NCBI RefSeq assembly: GCF_019130065.1 | Contig: NZ_JAHSPG010000013.1 | Location: forward strand, 405,179-469,178 | Length of the DNA: 64,000 nt | From: Pinibacter aurantiacus | GTDB taxonomy: Bacteria; Bacteroidota; Bacteroidia; Chitinophagales; Chitinophagaceae | Direction: 5' to 3' | Shown here: positions 27,294 to 36,125 of the stretch, one piece after another | How positions within the stretch are numbered: the first letter of the stretch is position 1 | Layout: each line of letters opens with the position of its first letter | Position numbers and translations under genes: made by a program | Notes under the pieces: model-generated | The model's database searches: none | What the model was told of the DNA's origin: nothing | Seen by the model: only the letters and a program-made list of their open reading frames with translations

Positions 27294-27611
27294 ATGCGCA
27301 AATCCTTCATAAGATTCATTACGATTTTAATGCTTTTGGTGTTTACCCAAAAGATGGGATTGCGTTTGTGGCTACACAACTGGTATCACACTGAGCTGGC
27401 AAATGAAAAGAAGGACCCTCTTTCTTCCAACGAAGACAAATCTTTCAAGTGCGATTGTATCGACGACTTTTTAATGCCGCTTGATGAAGCGCCTGTCTTT
27501 TCCCTGCATGTTCCCACACAGAAATTCACAACAATCTTCTCTGTTTATAATCCTCCCTTTTCATCTGCAGAAAAGCTATTCTGCTCGCTGAAAGGCCCGC
27601 CAATGGTATAG
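27294..27611 (+). CDS. small membrane-anchored/exported protein upstream of TonB receptor
   Basis: 105 residues. N-terminal hydrophobic segment (FIRFITILMLLVFTQKMGL), then HNWYHTE, a CDCIDD pair of cysteines, and a C-terminal FCSLKGPP. The layout (His motif, Cys pair, terminal Pro-Pro) resembles the HYC_CC_PP-type small proteins that precede metal-related TonB receptors in Bacteroidota. The protein at 61759-62124 ends in the same way (SLRGPP). A metal-handling role in partnership with the TonB receptor 140 bases downstream is an inference. Confidence 0.75.
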   Translation: MRKSFIRFITILMLLVFTQKMGLRLWLHNWYHTELANEKKDPLSSNEDKSFKCDCIDDFLMPLDEAPVFSLHVPTQKFTTIFSVYNPPFSSAEKLFCSLKGPPMV

Positions 27612-27683
27612 AAATCAGGAATTAGAAATTATGAATTAGAAATGACACAGTCTGTCCCTTTCCTAATTCATCATCCTTCATTC
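27608..27683. repeat. AATTAGA-family inverted repeat
   Basis: Left arm 27612-27643 (GGAATTAGAAATTATGAATTAG) starting at the stop of the small protein; right arm 27662-27683 (CTAATTCATCATCC). Short spacer. More degenerate than other copies. Confidence 0.6.
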
Positions 27684-27752
27684 ATAACTCCCTTGTGAAA
27701 ACGCTCTCATGCTTCACACGCATTGGTGCATTTCACTAAATATCCATTTGGC

Positions 27753-30242
27753 ATGAAATCAATTTTTATACGACTTATTATACTCTTTGTTTCTATACAT
27801 ACTTACCAGTTAATTTCTGCGCAGAATAAGACCAGCAAATCGCCGGGATCGTTATCCGGCAATATTTTTGAGAAGAAAACCAGCAGTCCTTTGCCTAAGG
27901 CAACAATCTATATTCCTGATCTTCAAATGGGAACTGTGGCAGATGATAGCGGACATTACTCCTTTAAAACACTTCCGCAAGGCACGTATCTCGTTGAGGT
28001 ACACTATATAGGATATAAAGCCCAAACAAGAAACATAACTGTAAACGGCGCTATTCGCAAACAGGACTTTGCCTTAACTGACGAAGTGGTGGAAGAAGGA
28101 ACGGTGGTGATCACCGGTACGTCGAAAGCCACGCAAATCAAACGTAGTCCCGTTCCCATCGTGGCGGTCAACCACACATACCTTACCACAAACCTGAGTT
28201 CAAATATTATAGATGCCATTGCGAAAGTGCCCGGTGTAACTGCGCTTACAACAGGACCTAATGTTTCCAAGCCTTTTATTCGCGGGTTGGGTTACAATAG
28301 AATTCTAACCTTGTTCGATGGTGTTCGGCAGGAAGGCCAGCAATGGGGCGATGAGCACGGCATTGAAGTGGACCAATATGGAGTTGACAGGATTGAAGTA
28401 ATCAAAGGCCCGGCCAGCTTGAGTTATGGCTCCGATGCATTGGCAGGCGTCGTAAACCTCATTCCTACTCCTCAACCACAGGATGGCAAAATAAAAGGTG
28501 AAGTGCAGGCAGAATATCAAACCAACAATGGAATGTTTGGAGGAACGGCAATGCTTTCTGGCAATAAAAACGGTTTCGAATGGATGGGACGTGTTTCGCA
28601 CAAAGAAGCCACCAACTACAGAAATAAGATTGACGGAAGGGTTTTTAATACAGGATTTAAAGAAACAGATGCGACCGTTGCAATGGGTCTGCATGGCAAC
28701 TGGGGCTACACGCATTTGAACCTTTCTATGTTTGATGACCTGCAGGAAATTCCAGACGGCAGCAGAGACTCAACAACAGGAAAATTCACGAAACAAATTA
28801 CCGAAGATGATGTGTACAGGCCGATCGTAAGTGATGATGAATTAAAGTCGTATGCTATCACTCCATTACATCAACATGTGCAACATTACAGGGGCTATCT
28901 TAACAACAATTTCATTTTGGGCAACAATGGCAGATTGGGCGTTAACCTTGGCTTTCAGCGCAGTGTAAGAAGAGAGTTCAGCCATCCTGAAGCGCCTTAC
29001 CAGGACGTTGCTGGGTTGTACTTACAGATGAATACTTATTCGTACGATGTAAAATATTACCTGCCCGAAATAAATGGTTGGAACTTTACTACAGGAGTGA
29101 ATGGAATGTACCAGGAAAATAATGTAACAAAAGGAACAGAGTTTGTGATTCCTTCTTATCATCAGTTTGATGTGGGACCTTTTGCTTTGATAAAGAAAAC
29201 ATTCGGTAGGCTGGACATTGCAGGCGGCGTGCGCTACGACAGCAGATCTTTTAACAACAGTGCATTGTACACCGGCATCGATCCTGTTTCTGGTTTTGAG
29301 AAACCTGTGTTTGGCGCAGATACGGTGGGCGCAGAAAATCCGTTTCACGATTACAAACATACGTACTCCGGCTTCTCAGGAAGCGTAGGTGCCACCTATA
29401 ATGTTTCGGAAAAATTTGCATTGAAAGGAAATATTTCACGCGGTTATCGTGCACCAAACATTTCTGAAATTTCTGCCAATGGCGTTCACCCCGGAACGAA
29501 TATTTATCAAGTGGGCAACGATGAGTTTAAACCGGAATTCTCTTTGCAGGAAGATCTTGGTCTCTCCTATACTTCAAAATATGTTATCATTAATTTCAGT
29601 GTGTTTAACAACACTATTTCCAATTACATTTTTAATCAGAAACTTGGTGCTACTGGTGGCGGAGACTCTCTTCTCAACGGCAACACTGTTTATAAATTTC
29701 AGCAGGGAAAAGCGAATTTATATGGCGGTGAATTGAGTGTTGACTTCCATCCGATAAAACCATTGCACTTCGAGAATAGTGTGTCTGTTGTGTATGGCGA
29801 TAATAAAGATGTAAGTGGTGCCGTGAAGACTGACAGCAACAGATATCTTCCGTTCATCCCACCGTTACATGGCATTTCTGAATTGCGTTATGACTTTGAT
29901 GCGAAGGCCCATCACATTGTTGACGGTTTCGCGAAAGTACAATTGGCTTACTATGCAAAACAGGACCGCGTTTATCTCACCGACAATACAGAAAGCGCTA
30001 CACCTGGCTATGCCTTGGTTAATGCCGGTGTTGGTGCGGGTTTCACCAGCAAAAAAGGTAAAACAATGTTCAATGTATACCTGATGGCGAACAACATTTT
30101 TGACGTTGCCTATTGGGACCACTTGAACAGGCTGAAATACTTCCTGTACTCAGATACAGACACGAATCCAAACCACGGGATACGAAACATGGGAAGGAAT
30201 TTTTCGCTTAAAATCAATGTACCGCTGGAGTGGAATAACTAA
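27753..30242 (+). CDS. TonB-dependent outer-membrane receptor, ZnuD-like
   Basis: 829 residues from MKSIFIRLIILFVSIH, with signal peptide ending in LISAQ; an upstream ATG adds ten residues. The N-terminal carboxypeptidase-regulatory-like domain spans about 30-110 (LSGNIFEKKTSSPLPKATIYI). The plug holds VPGVTALTTGPNVSKPFIRGLGYNRI and GDEHGIEVDQYGVDRIEVIKGPASLSYGSDALAGVVN. A 22-strand-type barrel ends in an aromatic-rich strand. The plug wording is closest to zinc/copper receptors of the ZnuD kind; the substrate is not proven. It imports a ligand using TonB energy and is preceded by a small Cys/His protein. Confidence 0.9.
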   Translation: MKSIFIRLIILFVSIHTYQLISAQNKTSKSPGSLSGNIFEKKTSSPLPKATIYIPDLQMGTVADDSGHYSFKTLPQGTYLVEVHYIGYKAQTRNITVNGAIRKQDFALTDEVVEEGTVVITGTSKATQIKRSPVPIVAVNHTYLTTNLSSNIIDAIAKVPGVTALTTGPNVSKPFIRGLGYNRILTLFDGVRQEGQQWGDEHGIEVDQYGVDRIEVIKGPASLSYGSDALAGVVNLIPTPQPQDGKIKGEVQAEYQTNNGMFGGTAMLSGNKNGFEWMGRVSHKEATNYRNKIDGRVFNTGFKETDATVAMGLHGNWGYTHLNLSMFDDLQEIPDGSRDSTTGKFTKQITEDDVYRPIVSDDELKSYAITPLHQHVQHYRGYLNNNFILGNNGRLGVNLGFQRSVRREFSHPEAPYQDVAGLYLQMNTYSYDVKYYLPEINGWNFTTGVNGMYQENNVTKGTEFVIPSYHQFDVGPFALIKKTFGRLDIAGGVRYDSRSFNNSALYTGIDPVSGFEKPVFGADTVGAENPFHDYKHTYSGFSGSVGATYNVSEKFALKGNISRGYRAPNISEISANGVHPGTNIYQVGNDEFKPEFSLQEDLGLSYTSKYVIINFSVFNNTISNYIFNQKLGATGGGDSLLNGNTVYKFQQGKANLYGGELSVDFHPIKPLHFENSVSVVYGDNKDVSGAVKTDSNRYLPFIPPLHGISELRYDFDAKAHHIVDGFAKVQLAYYAKQDRVYLTDNTESATPGYALVNAGVGAGFTSKKGKTMFNVYLMANNIFDVAYWDHLNRLKYFLYSDTDTNPNHGIRNMGRNFSLKINVPLEWNN

Positions 30243-30312
30243 TGCTTAACGCTAAACGCCTAACGCTTAAGGCGGTTAGCCTTGCGTTTAGCATTAGGCG
30301 TTTAGCGTTAAG
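30236..30312. repeat. AACGCTT-family inverted heptamer repeat
   Basis: AACGCTA/AACGCCT/AACGCTT heptamers (30240-30275), then complementary GCGTTTA words (30285-30312). It begins at the TAA stop of the TonB receptor and contains TAA in most words. Confidence 0.88.
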
Positions 30313-30346
30313 CTATTATTGTTAAATTGTGTCATAATCAACTACC

Positions 30347-30961
30347 ATGAACACCACTCCTACAACATTGTTCCTCGATATCGGCGGTGTGTTGCTTACC
30401 AACGGCTGGGACCGCAATGCACGCAAACAGGCTTCTCAACAATTCAACCTTGATCTGCCTGAGCTTGAAGAAAGGCATCACCTGACCTTTGATACATACG
30501 AGGAAGGAAAACTTTCGCTGGAAGAATATCTTACAAGAATTGTTTTCTACGAACCAAGATCATTTACAAGGGAAGCTTTTATCAATTTTATACAATCGCA
30601 ATCGCAGCCTTATAACGAGATGATCGACATGATCTGTCAGCTCAAAAAGAAATACAATCTAAAGATCGCCGTTGTAAATAATGAGGGCAAAGAATTTAAC
30701 GAGTTTAGAATAAGTAAATTCAAATTGAATTCTTTTGTCGATTTCTTTATCTCGTCTTGCTATGTGCACATGCGCAAACCCGATGCTGATATTTTTAAAC
30801 TGGCGCTAAACATTGCACAGGTGGCTCCTGAGGAAGTACTTTATATCGAAGACAGACCTATGTTCGTTTCAGTGGCAGAAGGACTGGATATCAAAGGAAT
30901 TGTGCACGAGGACCATAACACCACCAGGGAAGTATTGAAGGAATTTGGCCTGAGTTTGTGA
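30347..30961 (+). CDS. HAD family hydrolase
   Basis: 204 residues. Motif I is LFLDIGGVLLTNGW, in which the second Asp is replaced by Gly as in the DIGGVL subgroup. Motif II is VVNNEG, motif III HMRKPDADIF and motif IV LYIEDRPMF. The small helical cap makes it like the HAD-IA epoxide-hydrolase-N/YihX group, small sugar- or nucleotide-phosphatases. Cytosolic; the substrate is unknown. Confidence 0.88.
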   Translation: MNTTPTTLFLDIGGVLLTNGWDRNARKQASQQFNLDLPELEERHHLTFDTYEEGKLSLEEYLTRIVFYEPRSFTREAFINFIQSQSQPYNEMIDMICQLKKKYNLKIAVVNNEGKEFNEFRISKFKLNSFVDFFISSCYVHMRKPDADIFKLALNIAQVAPEEVLYIEDRPMFVSVAEGLDIKGIVHEDHNTTREVLKEFGLSL

Positions 30962-30967
30962 TAAGAG

Positions 30968-31063
30968 AAAGAACGCAGATTTTCATGATTGTCATGATTT
31001 GAAGGATTTGACATTTGAAATTTCAAATCAAAAAATCATTAAAAATCATGAAAATCTGTGTTC
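30968..31063. repeat. ATCATGA-type inverted repeat
   Basis: Left arm (GCAGATTTTCATGATTG) and right arm (AATCATGAAAATCTGTG) are complementary, with a GACATTTGAAATTTCAAATC turn in the middle. A lone arm of the same family lies near 32829-32860. It fills the gap between two converging genes. Confidence 0.8.
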
Positions 31064-31081
31064 TTCCCTATGCTAACCGTA

Positions 31082-32656
31082 TTACATTTTCACAAATCGT
31101 TTTACAATTAGATGTCCCTCCTGATTGCTAAACCCTGCATTGTAAACCCCGGAGGGAAGGTTTGACAGATTTATCTGATGAAGTCCCGGGGTCAGATTCA
31201 ATGACATCACAACTCTTCCGTTCATGTCTACAATAACAGCTTTGATGTTTTTTTCTGCTACAATCTTCAGGTTATCGACGACCGCATTGTTCAAAATTCT
31301 TACTTGCTCGTCCACCTGAGATTTCTTGAACGAACGGATTTTAGAATAAGTGTAAAGCCCATCCACATCTACTTGTTTTAACCGATAATAATAGATTGGT
31401 AAAGACAATTTATTGTTGTCATAAAAATTATAGTAGCTGGTAGCAGACGAGTTGCCGTTGGCCACTACACGTCCAATTGGAACGAAATTGCTACCATCGG
31501 ATGAGCGCTCAACTTCGAAATATGCTGTGTTAGTCTCCTGCAAGGTTGTCCAGTAAAGCCTCACCTGATTATTATTGGGCACTACAGAAAAATCGCCCCA
31601 CTTTATGGGAAGTGTTGTCATCAACTTATCAATCCACACATTTGTCGGATCAATATGTGGTGCAGAATATGCCTGTGGAATATCATAAGAACTAAACTGT
31701 CCAAAAAAATTGTTGCTATAGTCGTTGGTACGAATCAGTGTATATCTCATCACAGGTGCCGTCGAGTGGTCATTTACATGCAGGACCGTGTTCCCCAAAT
31801 TAAACGAGGACGCAGTGTTGAGAAACAACAAATCATTTCCAACACCTTCACCGCTATTATCTATAATATCCAGGTTTATGATGCTACCAGCCGCCAGCAA
31901 AGTTGAAGAACTTTCAATTCGAAGCGTGCCAACTTTATCAGGCCCAGCCGGAGAAATGACCCCACCATTTTGAAATTTGTTGTTAAATGTAACAGAGCCT
32001 GTACCAATAAAAGTTCCGTGATTAAAAAAGTCTGAATTAACAATTAAATCGGAAGAAGTAGTAACAGAAAAAGTTCCATCAGATGCGTTGGTAAACGTAC
32101 CATGACTAATCATGTTGGCATTTCCCTGCATATCATCAACATTAAAATAACCATGATTGGTAATGCTTACTGCCGCTGATGTAAAACCAATAACCCCATC
32201 AATCCATGTAATATCCCCGTAGTTTATATTGTTTCCACTAAACTGAAATAAATTAGTATTGGGAGCGACAGCTATTATGAGACGGCCATTCTGTTCTACC
32301 ATTATATTATTACCATTAGCCGGCAAATCTGCGGTAATGGTATGTCCTGAACGAATAGTGATTGATGGAGTTTCCAGATTTGGAGGTTCAGTAGCAGGTG
32401 ACCAAATACCAGGAGCTTCTTCCAGCAGTTCCCAACTTGCAGGGTCCAACCAGTTACCGCTTGTTACCGACCGGTAGTCCCCAGCAGTTTGTGCAAAAAG
32501 AAAAGAGGGGCATAATAGCGTAAATGCGAAGATTTGCAGTAGCACTATTTTCTTGCGGCCTAGCGTTTTCAGCCTCTTAAAGAATGCAACATACGGCAGC
32601 TTAAGAATGCAGTCCTGGTCACTATAACGACTTTCTTCTCTTTGCATACTTTTCAT
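31082..32656 (-). CDS. T9SS cargo protein with C-terminal sorting domain
   Basis: 524 residues. A cleavable signal follows a basic N-terminus (KKIVLLQIFAFTLLCPSFLFAQ near residue 35-56), so the true start may be internal. Residues about 57-130 resemble the N-terminal part of G8-type surface domains (SGNWLDPASWE, ITIRSGHTITADLP), followed by repetitive beta-helix-like strands. The last about 75 residues are a Por/type IX sorting domain (NNAVVDNLKIVAEKNIKAVI, GLHQINLSNLPSGVYNAGF, ending VKRFVKM). It would be exported and anchored at the cell surface; the ligand is unknown. A TACTTTTG box lies at 32681-32688. Confidence 0.9.
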   Translation of the reverse strand: MKSMQREESRYSDQDCILKLPYVAFFKRLKTLGRKKIVLLQIFAFTLLCPSFLFAQTAGDYRSVTSGNWLDPASWELLEEAPGIWSPATEPPNLETPSITIRSGHTITADLPANGNNIMVEQNGRLIIAVAPNTNLFQFSGNNINYGDITWIDGVIGFTSAAVSITNHGYFNVDDMQGNANMISHGTFTNASDGTFSVTTSSDLIVNSDFFNHGTFIGTGSVTFNNKFQNGGVISPAGPDKVGTLRIESSSTLLAAGSIINLDIIDNSGEGVGNDLLFLNTASSFNLGNTVLHVNDHSTAPVMRYTLIRTNDYSNNFFGQFSSYDIPQAYSAPHIDPTNVWIDKLMTTLPIKWGDFSVVPNNNQVRLYWTTLQETNTAYFEVERSSDGSNFVPIGRVVANGNSSATSYYNFYDNNKLSLPIYYYRLKQVDVDGLYTYSKIRSFKKSQVDEQVRILNNAVVDNLKIVAEKNIKAVIVDMNGRVVMSLNLTPGLHQINLSNLPSGVYNAGFSNQEGHLIVKRFVKM

Positions 32657-32680
32657 AGATTATGGGATTAAAAGACTATG

Positions 32681-32688
32681 CAAAAGTA
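32681..32688 (-). promoter_or_regulatory. -7 promoter box of the T9SS cargo gene
   Basis: TACTTTTG on the minus strand, 24 bases before the ATG at 32656. The remainder of 32689-32858 contains no gene. Confidence 0.45.
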
Positions 32689-32858
32689 TCACGGTGTTAA
32701 AAGACATATTTTAATATTATGTCAAGTAATCGTCGAAAACAGTCGTATCTCATTAAATGAATCACTGAAGCAACGACTCCGGCTTATTTCATAAATAAAA
32801 TGTCTTTTTTATAAACCGTTTATAGATGTTAAATCCGCAGATAAATCATGAAAATCAC

Positions 32859-34583
32859 TTAATTAGCAACAATTTTTCGCGGCTTTTTCTTCGGTGCAGC
32901 CACTACTTTTTCATTCTTTTCCGTCGCAGCTTTCTTGTCTTCTCTTAGTCCAAGAAAAATTGGATGTCGCAGAACACGATCCTGTGTCCATTCGGTGTAG
33001 GTTACTTCACACACTAGTTGAGGCTTTACCCATGTTACGGGCATGTTTGTTTTTGGAACGGTATCAAATGGTGGCTTCTTTGCCACCAGGGGCTGCAGTT
33101 TTTGGTGAAGATCCTTTAATGTTTTTTCTGTGAATCCGGAACCACTGTGGCCAATATATTCAAGTTTGTTCCCATTGTATTTTCCCAGGATAATTGCACC
33201 AAAATGTTTTCGGCTCTTGCGCGGCTCTGTAAAGCCACAAATGATCGCTTCGAGTTTTTGTGTGTTCTTTATCTTCAGCCAACTCTTGCTTCGGTGATCA
33301 ACGTAATACTCGCTTTGCATGTCCTTTGCCATCACGCCTTCCAGACCTTTCTTTAAAGCTAGTTTGAAAAATGCTTTCCCGTCGCCAATGATATGGTCAC
33401 TGAAAATAATCACATCGCTTTGCGGAACAAGATTTTGCAGAATTGTCTTGCGTTCGATAAGAGGCAATGCTGTAAGCAGCTTTCCGCTGTACCACAAAAT
33501 ATCAAACACGTAAAAGGCAAGTCTCGCCGTTTTGCCATTCTTTACAAAGCTCTGCAGGTTTTGAAAATCGGGCAAGCCTTCATCATTCAAAGCGACGATC
33601 TCGCCATCAATTACGGCATCACCTTGCCATTCGTCCTTCAGCGCATCAGCAATTGTGGCAAACTTTTGAGTAAATGAAAGATTGTTGCGTGATCGCAATT
33701 CCACTTTTCCTTTATTCATGTAAGCCAGCGCCCGATAGCCATCCCACTTTATTTCATACAACCAGTCTTTGTTATCAAATGCTTCTTCTACCCTTGTTGC
33801 CAGCATCGGTTTAATATCTTTTGGAAATGCCTGCTTTTTCCCTTTTTCAAGCATTTCATTTACCGAAGCATCGCCGATCACTTCTACATCTTCTTCAACA
33901 TTTTTTTTAGCAGCTGTTTTTGTTGGGGCAGACTTCTTATCCGATGATTTTTTTGTGGCTGTTTTTTTGGTTGCTGCCGTCTTGTTTGAGTGCCAGATAT
34001 TTTCGCTGGTAGCGGCTATCTTTTCTATTGTTTTATTGGAGATAACAGATTTGTCTTTCTCTGTAATGTCGGCTGTAGAAGCGTATTTGTCTTTATGTTT
34101 TATCAATAACCAGGTATTCTCTCCTTTGCCATACATTTTTACCAATGCATAACTACCCTTTAGTTTTTTTCCTTTTAAAGTGAATTTAATTGTACCGGCA
34201 TTCAGTTGTTTGAGTAAGCTTTTCTCCTGGGACTTTTTATCGGCAGGAACATCCTCGTCTGGTAAATAAGTTCCCTGATCCCAAACGATGACTGTTCCTG
34301 CTCCATAGTTTCCTTTCGGTATAATACCTTCAAAATTGCGGTAATCGTAAGGGTGATCTTCCACCATCATCGCCAGTCGCTTCACCTCGGGATCGGTTGA
34401 TGGCCCTTTCGGTACGGCCCAACTTTTTAAAACTCCATCCATTTCCAACCTGAAATCATAATGCAGATGGGACGCGTCATGCTTCTGAATTACAAAACGC
34501 AATTCACCTTTTTTCGCCCTCCCACCTTCCGGCTCCGGCGTTTGATTGAACGATCGCTTCTGTTTGTATTTGGCCAGACTCAT
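32859..34583 (-). CDS. ligD: LigD-type ATP-dependent DNA ligase with 3'-phosphoesterase domain, no polymerase domain
   Basis: Start chosen at MSLAKYKQKRSF; the codons upstream are non-conserved and partly repeat DNA. 574 residues. The phosphoesterase domain covers about 20-180 (KHDASHLHYDFRLEMDGVL, PEVKRLAMMVEDHPYDYRNFEG). A Lys/Thr/Ala-rich linker (about 195-235) follows. The ligase adenylation domain has nucleophile Lys279 in EIKWDGYRA and motifs DGEIV and GVMAKDMQS; an OB-fold lies at the end. LigD seals double-strand breaks in bacterial end joining with Ku. No polymerase domain is fused and no ku gene is in the window. Confidence 0.92.
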   Translation of the reverse strand: MSLAKYKQKRSFNQTPEPEGGRAKKGELRFVIQKHDASHLHYDFRLEMDGVLKSWAVPKGPSTDPEVKRLAMMVEDHPYDYRNFEGIIPKGNYGAGTVIVWDQGTYLPDEDVPADKKSQEKSLLKQLNAGTIKFTLKGKKLKGSYALVKMYGKGENTWLLIKHKDKYASTADITEKDKSVISNKTIEKIAATSENIWHSNKTAATKKTATKKSSDKKSAPTKTAAKKNVEEDVEVIGDASVNEMLEKGKKQAFPKDIKPMLATRVEEAFDNKDWLYEIKWDGYRALAYMNKGKVELRSRNNLSFTQKFATIADALKDEWQGDAVIDGEIVALNDEGLPDFQNLQSFVKNGKTARLAFYVFDILWYSGKLLTALPLIERKTILQNLVPQSDVIIFSDHIIGDGKAFFKLALKKGLEGVMAKDMQSEYYVDHRSKSWLKIKNTQKLEAIICGFTEPRKSRKHFGAIILGKYNGNKLEYIGHSGSGFTEKTLKDLHQKLQPLVAKKPPFDTVPKTNMPVTWVKPQLVCEVTYTEWTQDRVLRHPIFLGLREDKKAATEKNEKVVAAPKKKPRKIVAN

Positions 34584-34621
34584 AGCTTTTTTTTGAAAAT
34601 GGCAAAAAAGCTGTGCCAGTG

Positions 34622-34742
34622 CTAAGTTGAGAGTTGAGAATGGAGAATTGAGAGTTCGTTCTAAACAGACAGTGCTCCTATTTTTTGCAAGAAACACCTA
34701 TCTTAGAAGGTGTAAATTTCCTCAACTCTCAACTCTCAACTG
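34622..34742. repeat. AGTTGAG-family inverted heptamer repeat
   Basis: Left arm 34624-34658 (AGTTGAG, AATGGAG, AATTGAG) and right arm 34721-34742 (CAACTCT). The right arm supplies the TGA stop and the last codons of the S1/CvfB gene (GTTGAGAGTTGA). Spacer about 60 bases. Confidence 0.88.
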
Positions 34743-35562
34743 ACTTAATTCCTGTCTTCGTAAACTCAATTTTCCTCTGTTTATAAAGAGTGCCCGTAGT
34801 CATTTTGAAGGTCTTTTTGCTCATGCCAAAGAAGCTGTAGATTTCTTCGGGATCGGATTTGTCGTGGTAAGGGAGATAACCGTTGTTTTCCTGCAACAGG
34901 CGAAGTATTTTATCGCCCTCGTCTTCTACTCTTTTATAACCGGAAGTGCCGGCTGCTACGTCTATTTTGTTGTCCTCGCGAATCGCTTTGATAAAACCCT
35001 TAAAACTATCCCCCACGCGAATGTTGCGATATATCTCGTTGAAATGCAATACTCCGGTGTGTTTGTTATTGATAATCACCACATAACCGATGTCAGTGCG
35101 ACGATAAACGATCAGCCTGACTTCCTCTTTTTCCTTTACTGTGAGGTCGTCATTACTCAGGAAGTATTCAATTTTTTCAGTGGCGGCTACCCGTCCTGTT
35201 TGTTCGTCAATATATATTTTCACGAGGTACTCACCCTCGGTGCGCATGCCGGATAATTGCTTTGAGGTGGGCACAAAAATATCTTTCATCAGCCCCCAAT
35301 CAAGAAAAGCGCCCTGGCGGGTTACCGTAACAGCCTTCAGGAGCACAATGTCGCCCACCACGCCTTTAGGGTGCTGGGTTGTAGCGATCACACGGTTTTC
35401 AGAATCGTGGTAAACGAACACCTTTAGATCGTCGCCGATCTGTGTATTCTCGGGAACAAATCTTTTCGGTAGTAAAATGCCTTCATTACCATCGTCCAGG
35501 TAAACGCCAAAATCCACCATTCTAATAACTTTCAATGTGTTGTATTCGCCAATATTAACCAT
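34729..35562 (-). CDS. cvfB: CvfB-like S1 RNA-binding protein
   Basis: Start chosen at MVNIGEYNTLKVIRMVDFGVYLDDG; a Met seven codons upstream would put the start inside the promoter box. 277 residues. It contains three S1-like OB-folds (for example TRQGAFLDWGLMKDIFVP, GVLHFNEIYRNIRVGDSFKGF) and a C-terminal winged helix (DPEEIYSFFGMSKKTFKMTTGTLYKQRKIEF), the CvfB/YitL layout. Members bind RNA and modulate gene expression. A TACTTTTG box ends 4 bases before the ATG, so the message is predicted to be leaderless. The last residues VES* are encoded by a repeat arm. Confidence 0.92.
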   Translation of the reverse strand: MVNIGEYNTLKVIRMVDFGVYLDDGNEGILLPKRFVPENTQIGDDLKVFVYHDSENRVIATTQHPKGVVGDIVLLKAVTVTRQGAFLDWGLMKDIFVPTSKQLSGMRTEGEYLVKIYIDEQTGRVAATEKIEYFLSNDDLTVKEKEEVRLIVYRRTDIGYVVIINNKHTGVLHFNEIYRNIRVGDSFKGFIKAIREDNKIDVAAGTSGYKRVEDEGDKILRLLQENNGYLPYHDKSDPEEIYSFFGMSKKTFKMTTGTLYKQRKIEFTKTGIKSVES

Positions 35563-35566
35563 TGGG

Positions 35567-35574
35567 CAAAAGTA
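35567..35574 (-). promoter_or_regulatory. -7 promoter box of cvfB, leaderless layout
   Basis: TACTTTTG, then CCCA, then ATG on the minus strand. The same spacing is seen before ispH (40413-40420). Confidence 0.6.
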
Positions 35575-35580
35575 GACAAA

Positions 35581-35762
35581 CAATTAGGAATTAAGAATTA
35601 GGAATTAGGAATTGTCTGGGATTCAAAGTCTGCCTTACTTATTTGAGAATTTGAAAATTCTTTCCCGGCAGGTTCCATTACGCTCCAATATTCGGTGAGC
35701 AAATAAAAAATTCAAAAAGACACACCCAAAGCATTTTCAAATCCTCAAATTTTCAAATTGAA
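35581..35762. repeat. AATTAGG arm and ATTTGAAA-family inverted repeat
   Basis: AATTAGG heptamers at 35581-35614. Then TTTGAGAA/TTTGAAAA arm 35641-35660 and complementary arm 35733-35762, with a unique spacer that ends in AAAGCATTTTCAAAT, as at the 36708 element. Confidence 0.8.
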
Positions 35763-35851
35763 CGTCACTGTTTTAATTTTTTTAAAAAAAGTTCGAATTT
35801 CCTGTTACCCTTCTTGTTTTTCCTGCGACTAATTCCGCGTACTGGTCTTAT

Positions 35852-36060
35852 ACCATTGATCGTTAACCTTATTTCCTTAAAAGCAATCAAGTGTCATTAA
35901 CTAAACAACCCGTTACTCGAGTATCATTGATCGTTAAACCTGATCTTTTTTTGTACCTGTTGACCATTAACCTATCCTTTTGAGCTTCTTCTTTCACCCC
36001 TTAACCCTGGTTGGGTACATTAACGTTAAACCTTGAGGGATATACCATTAACCATTAAAC
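35852..36060. repeat. array of CATTRAnCRTTAA motifs
   Basis: Five imperfect copies of a short motif (ACCATTGATCGTTAACC at 35852, ATCATTGATCGTTAAACC at 35922, GACCATTAACC at 35962, ACATTAACGTTAAACC at 36017, ACCATTAACCATTAAACC at 36043), irregularly spaced by 25-70 bases, upstream of the cyclophilin gene. Function unknown. Confidence 0.65.
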
Positions 36061-36099
36061 CTTATTCTTTTAATGGGAATCCCTCTTTTTCCTTTCGTC

Positions 36100-36107
36100 T
36101 ATATTTG
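36100..36107 (+). promoter_or_regulatory. -7 promoter box of the cyclophilin gene
   Basis: TATATTTG, exact TAnnTTTG, 18 bases before the ATG at 36126. A short leader is predicted. Confidence 0.55.
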
Positions 36108-36125
36108 CATAATTACATCTTAATT

